Translations under genes and position numbers: made by a program
Shown: piece by piece, positions 8,939-10,925 of the stretch
How the letters are laid out: each line of letters begins with the position of its first letter
Position numbering within the stretch: the stretch's first letter is position 1
The notes under the pieces: generated by a model
What the model was told of the DNA's origin: nothing
Database searches by the model: none
What the model saw: the letters and a program-made list of their open reading frames with translations, nothing else
Assembly: GCA_003024985.2 (NCBI GenBank)
Contig: PXIH01S0046432.1
Source: Euperipatoides rowelli
Taxonomy: Eukaryota; Onychophora; Udeonychophora; Euonychophora; Peripatopsidae
Direction: 5' to 3' (one strand)
DNA: 10,925 nucleotides

Positions 8939-8946
8939 GATCTCGG
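8939..8946 (+). repeat. Right 8-bp target-site duplication GATCTCGG
   Basis: It is identical to 8766-8773 and follows the CATCCCTG terminus directly. The next four bases (caga) happen to repeat the first bases of the element, making the apparent repeat 12 bp long. Confidence 0.93.
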
Positions 8947-9375
8947 CAGAATAAGTTAGAGAAGAATTTTTTTTTTCCAGTACTTAAATCACCAGTTAAT
9001 GTGTGCATTATTAGTTGTAATACTGAGTGATTATGCAAGACTTGTGTTTAAGCTGCCAGGTGGCACCATTTATCACAAGCACATGACCAGGAATGCCATC
9101 TATGAAACAGTTTGAATACCTCTTTTAAATGACACCCACCTGGAACATCTGTGATGTATAGATAAATAGTTAATTAATGCTTTTAATGTCCTGGAGTATT
9201 TATATAATTCTAACAACACAGCATTGCACTTGCACAATGGATTTAATGGCTGCTTTGACTTTAGTAAAAAAAATATAAAAAAAATAAAAAGGAAATTGTT
9301 TTTCAGAATGAACCTATGCTTTTTACATTGTTTCCTAAAGGGATTTTGGTTCCCGAATAGTTTATAAAAAAATAA
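8947..9375. other. No supported gene
   Basis: Continuation of the sequence that was split by the MITE. It contains T- and A-runs (8969-8977, 9267-9290) and a short gcca-gg-tggc inverted pair (~9056-9065). A 124-codon minus-strand frame (9100-9474) overlaps it but is low-complexity (F, I, K, L) and crosses the SINE edge. Confidence 0.4.
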
Positions 9376-9401
9376 ATCTCCTCTCCAATTGGAGAAGAGA
9401 T
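9376..9401. repeat. 26-bp near-perfect palindrome
   Basis: atctcctctccaa is followed directly by ttggagaagagat; the two 13-base arms are inverted copies with one mismatch and no loop. As DNA it is a two-fold symmetric site. It lies just beyond the 3' side of the SINE and may be part of a repeat. Confidence 0.65.
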
Positions 9402-9460
9402 GTATATTTTTGTTGGTTAATTGATAATTACTGCATGAGATAAACATTATATAAACAGGT

Positions 9461-9630
9461 TCCTTGTGGTGCAAAGGACGGCATACTTGGTAAAAAACCC
9501 AAAACGAGCTGTTAAAGCTAGGGAGAAAAACGTTCCAACCGTCCTATCCGGGGATCGAACCTGTGTCTCCAGCATATGTCCTCGGCATGGCGCTCAACAG
9601 TCGTTGCTGACTGGACCACCATATCAGGAC
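9461..9630 (-). mobile_element. tRNA-derived SINE, minus strand, 3' end uncertain
   Basis: Read on the minus strand, a 90-nt tRNA-like head (9630 down to 9541) is followed by a tRNA-unrelated stretch (9540 to ~9461) ending near ccacaaggaacct. The head carries RNA polymerase III promoter boxes, so the unit would have been transcribed by pol III and copied by a LINE reverse transcriptase. There is no poly-A tail or clear target duplication, so the 3' boundary is a guess. I cannot name the family or its central domain from memory. Confidence 0.7.
9541..9630 (-). ncRNA. tRNA-like SINE head with pol III A and B boxes
   Basis: The B box GGTTCGATCCC (9551-9561, minus strand) matches the GGTTCGANNCC consensus exactly. 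The A box TGGTCCAGTCAG (9607-9618) fits TRGYNNANNNG at ten of eleven positions. The ends GTCCTGA and ATAGGAC can pair at six of seven positions (one a G-T), like an acceptor stem. The T-stem pairs poorly (three of five) and no convincing anticodon arm can be drawn, so this is a decayed tRNA-like head, not a working tRNA. The 90-nt length would suit a long-variable-arm (Leu/Ser-type) ancestor, but this is uncertain. Confidence 0.75.
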
Positions 9631-9635
9631 AGAAA

Positions 9636-9671
9636 TGGGCCTTTTGTACAGAACTACTGACTGGGCCTTTT
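9636..9671. repeat. Short direct repeat TGGGCCTTTT, 26 bp apart
   Basis: Exact copies lie at 9636-9645 and 9662-9671, just outside the 5' side of the SINE head. They may be a remnant of a local duplication. Confidence 0.6.
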
Positions 9672-9689
9672 CTAGCCTGTCCAACACAG

Positions 9690-9784
9690 CTGTACCTGTG
9701 CAATCCGGGGCATTGTAAATTTTTTTACTAGATAATGCTTTTATTTCATAACTTAGCACTGTACCTGTGCAATCAGAGGCATTG
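9690..9784 (+). repeat. 26-bp direct repeat at the left part of a hAT-like element
   Basis: CTGTACCTGTGCAATC followed by ..GGGCATTG or ..GAGGCATTG occurs at 9690-9715 and 9759-9784 with two or three differences, offset 69 bp. It suggests the left end of the neighbouring element was tandemly duplicated. Confidence 0.75.
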
Positions 9785-10076
9785 AGGGGGTCAGGGGGCA
9801 AGATTACCTAGGCCAATAGTGACTTAAGGGTTCCTAAGGAGAGGGGTGTGTGTGTGAAATGTCCATGCAATCATACAACTAAAAAAATACAAATAAAAAG
9901 CTTATCAAAATATTTACAACTAAATAATTAGTCCTTTTTGGCATTAAAACATCCATACAACCAAAAAAAAAAGCTTATCAACATATTTAGAACAAAAATA
10001 TAAACAAGTTCCCTGGGGAAAGGGGTGACAAGAGTAAGTTACACCCCGGGTACCAAAATGTCATGCTACGCCACTG
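9774..10076. mobile_element. hAT-like non-autonomous element, left boundary uncertain
   Basis: The right end, on the minus strand, reads CAGTGGCGTAGCATGACATT then ttggtacccggggt. CAGTGGCGTAGC is a terminus commonly seen in animal hAT-type repeats. The best left end is CAGAGGCATTG at 9774, agreeing with CAGTGGCGTAG at 8 of 11 positions. No 8-bp duplication is visible (tgtgcaat against acttgtag), so the left end may instead lie near 9680-9690, where agctgtacctgtgc could be the degraded counterpart. There is no transposase frame; the inside is A-rich with internal duplications. Confidence 0.6.
9872..9998 (+). repeat. Imperfect tandem duplication inside the hAT-like element
   Basis: Two copies share the order catacaac, A-run, aaagcttatcaa(a/c)atattta(c/g)aac: 9872-9920 and 9954-9993. 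The anchors are offset by 73-82 bp because the A-runs differ in length. Confidence 0.7.
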
Positions 10077-10171
10077 ACTTGTAGTGTCAAAACTAATCAA
10101 AGACTTCCCATATAATAGTGCCTAAACTTTTGAATATATAAACAAATAATTGGTAATACTAAAAAAAATAT

Positions 10172-10189
10172 ATAATAATAATAATAATA
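10172..10189 (+). repeat. (TAA)n microsatellite
   Basis: Six uninterrupted TAA/ATA units follow an A8 run. Confidence 0.85.
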
Positions 10190-10259
10190 CATTAAAAATG
10201 TTCTCCGTGTAAAATAATACAATTAATTTATTAATTTTATATTAAACATAAAAATAGGT

Positions 10260-10283
10260 GGGGGGGGGGAGAAGGAAGAGAAG
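10260..10283 (+). repeat. G10 polypurine tract
   Basis: Ten G (10260-10269) run directly into agaaggaagagaag, uninterrupted purine on the plus strand. It is the third G10-or-longer run of the window. Confidence 0.85.
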
Positions 10284-10436
10284 CAAGGCAATTATATTTT
10301 TAGGAACATTGTTATATAATATAGTAAGGCCCTTTTCATATGTATTAACTATCAACCATGCTCAGTATTATGCCCTTAAAATATTGTTATTATGAACTCC
10401 ATGTTTAGCTAAACCACAGAAGAATTACTTTTATAA

Positions 10437-10709
10437 ATTAGGGGGATATTTGAGGATAAATTGTTTTTATCTCCTGACAAAAATTTAGAACAGAGAGAGA
10501 AAGATAGAAAATTAAGATCTGAATTAAAAATTTTAAAATCTAATGGCCATAATGTTTTTATTAGGAAAGGTCAGATTGTGGAACGTTCTCAATTGAAGCA
10601 AGCTAGTATTGATGATGNAACTATTGAGGTTAGACANAATTTGGATGGNTCCACNGAAGCTTCAATGGTTGCNCGACTGAATGATNGCAAATCTGTACTT
10701 GATAAATAG
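10437..10709 (+). CDS. LINE ORF1 protein, C-terminal part
   Basis: The frame opens after TAA at 10434-10436 and ends in TAG at 10707-10709, giving 90 codons with no ATG, so it is the tail of a longer protein. The visible pattern is FLSPDKNLEQREKDRKLRSE (10464-10523), then NGHNVFIRKGQIVER. The order SPD..eQR..d..LR.EL..(n)G..v.IR.G.IV is what I recall from the end of ORF1 in several invertebrate LINEs; this is family knowledge, unchecked. ORF1 proteins bind the element's RNA and form the ribonucleoprotein needed for retrotransposition. The ~35 residues after IVER are polar and carry six ambiguous codons. The first residues (IRGIFEDKL) may be genuine or flanking sequence. Confidence 0.7.
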   Translation: MRGIFEDKLFLSPDKNLEQREKDRKLRSELKILKSNGHNVFIRKGQIVERSQLKQASIDDXTIEVRXNLDXSXEASMVXRLNDXKSVLDK

Positions 10710-10713
10710 CAAN
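10619..10713 (+). other. Cluster of seven ambiguous bases
   Basis: Single n calls lie at 10619, 10637, 10649, 10656, 10673, 10686 and 10713, all inside the LINE. The other 10.8 kb has only four (971, 1407, 1428, 5062). Scattered single n's in a repeat suggest that different copies were merged in assembly, or a low-quality read end. Confidence 0.85.
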
Positions 10714-10715
10714 TA
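10707..10715 (+). promoter_or_regulatory. Candidate stop-codon readthrough signal between LINE ORF1 and ORF2
   Basis: The stop is TAG followed by CAA and NTA. The tobamovirus-type readthrough signal is UAG-CAR-YYA. CAA satisfies CAR, and NTA satisfies YYA if the ambiguous base at 10713 is C or T. The downstream ORF2 frame is the same frame and has no ATG through 10925. The match is seen directly; that ribosomes use it is inference. Confidence 0.4.
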
Positions 10716-10925
10716 CAGTTTGATAATTTTTCTTTGTTTCTTGTTTCTTTTCTTAATTGTAATTCGTTGTTGTCAAAATTATCGGAAGTAACTTTGTATA
10801 TTATTTCTAGACAGCCAAAAATCTTTTTTTTGGTTGAAACTTGGTTAACTCCTTTGGTTAATGCTGATGTATTATTTATCCCTAATTATGAAATTATTAG
10901 ATCTGATAGAACCTTTTCTAGGGGA
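10710..10925 (+). CDS. LINE ORF2 polyprotein, N-terminal endonuclease start (partial)
   Basis: Seventy-two codons continue the ORF1 frame after the TAG and run off the window without a stop. A hydrophobic strand (SLFLVSFLN) leads into NCNSLLSKLSEV (N at 10761-10763), matching the first conserved strand and N.RSL..K..EL motif of LINE AP-type endonucleases. Then PKIFFLVETWLTPLVNADV holds the conserved ETWL (metal-binding Glu at 10836-10838), followed by IPNYEIIRSDRT, the usual gY.i.R.DR block. This enzyme nicks target DNA to prime reverse transcription in the nucleus. No in-frame ATG exists in the visible part, so its start must be by readthrough, reinitiation on another codon, or a lost ATG. 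Confidence 0.85.

Larger units (their letters stand above)
10085..10436. other. AT-rich DNA with simple repeats, no gene
   Basis: Holds an A8 plus (TAA)n microsatellite at 10161-10189 and a G10 polypurine tract at 10260-10283. Nothing coding is visible up to the TAA at 10434-10436 that closes the LINE frame upstream. Confidence 0.55.
10437..10925 (+). mobile_element. LINE (non-LTR retrotransposon) fragment, continues past the window
   Basis: One frame runs from 10437 to the last base (163 codons), broken only by a TAG at 10707-10709. The first part resembles the C-terminus of LINE ORF1 proteins; the second part is the start of an apurinic-type endonuclease domain as found at the head of ORF2 in CR1/Jockey/L2-like LINEs. 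The left side starts abruptly after a stop in AT-rich DNA, consistent with 5' truncation near 10437 or with frame decay of a longer ORF1. Reverse transcriptase would lie to the right. Confidence 0.85.

Noticed and set aside
8774-8946. 12-bp target duplication GATCTCGGCAGA
   Set aside because: The last four bases coincide with the element's own CAGA start; the true duplication is 8 bp, as expected for hAT.
8691-9038. 115-codon minus-strand frame
   Set aside because: It runs across the hAT MITE and both of its target duplications, so its middle is transposon DNA; the glycine/arginine-rich part is the translated C-rich run.
9100-9474. 124-codon minus-strand frame, the longest in the window
   Set aside because: It is low-complexity (F, I, K, L, N), is driven by A/T runs, and crosses the SINE tail and the 26-bp palindrome. 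No domain is recognisable.
9541-9630. Functional tRNA gene
   Set aside because: The pol III boxes are good, but the T-stem pairs at only three of five positions and no credible anticodon arm can be drawn. It fits a SINE head better.
9466-9801. Overlapping frames on both strands (9466-9660 plus; 9518-9703 and 9544-9801 minus)
   Set aside because: They lie over the tRNA-like SINE head and the duplicated hAT end. The GC-rich repeats simply have fewer stops.
1-10925. CRISPR array, bacterial operon, plasmid origin or phage genes
   Set aside because: No regularly spaced repeats, ribosome-binding sites or packed frames; composition and transposons are those of an animal genome.

Overview
This window looks like a gene-poor, AT-rich stretch of a metazoan nuclear genome, probably an aquatic invertebrate. 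Three things point that way. The background is about 70-75% A+T with simple repeats. The recognisable content is decayed eukaryotic mobile DNA: hAT-type non-autonomous elements with 8-bp target duplications, a tRNA-derived SINE and a LINE. There are no bacterial-style packed genes or operons. The phylum cannot be fixed from the sequence. Eleven isolated 'n' calls, seven of them within 95 bp, mark it as draft assembly.

Layout: 15-581 is a foldback element with ~155-175 bp inverted arms. 582-1770 is AT-rich and holds one weak candidate exon (1119-1343). 1771-2320 is a GC-richer island with a good splice acceptor before it and a very good donor after it, but with broken reading frames. 2321-6722 is mostly featureless AT-rich DNA with poly-G tracts, a (CA)n/(TA)n microsatellite, short hairpins and a cluster of TAGGCCTA palindromes. 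6723-7183 is a hAT-type element. 7184-8765 holds two weak reading frames and a perfect X-box-like palindrome at 8517-8529. 8774-8938 is a short hAT MITE with perfect 8-bp duplications. 9541-9630 is a minus-strand tRNA-like SINE head. About 9690-10076 is a further hAT-like element with internal duplications. From ~10437 to the right edge runs the middle of a LINE: the C-terminus of ORF1, a single TAG, then the start of the ORF2 endonuclease domain.

No complete host gene can be supported. The only confidently coding sequence is the LINE. Its ORF1 and ORF2 share one frame and are separated by one stop. The context TAG-CAA-NTA fits the UAG-CAR-YYA readthrough signal if the ambiguous base is a pyrimidine, and no ATG follows before the endonuclease motifs. 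That junction is the most interesting item here. The rest is a record of successive transposon insertions, with nothing that forms a multi-gene system.
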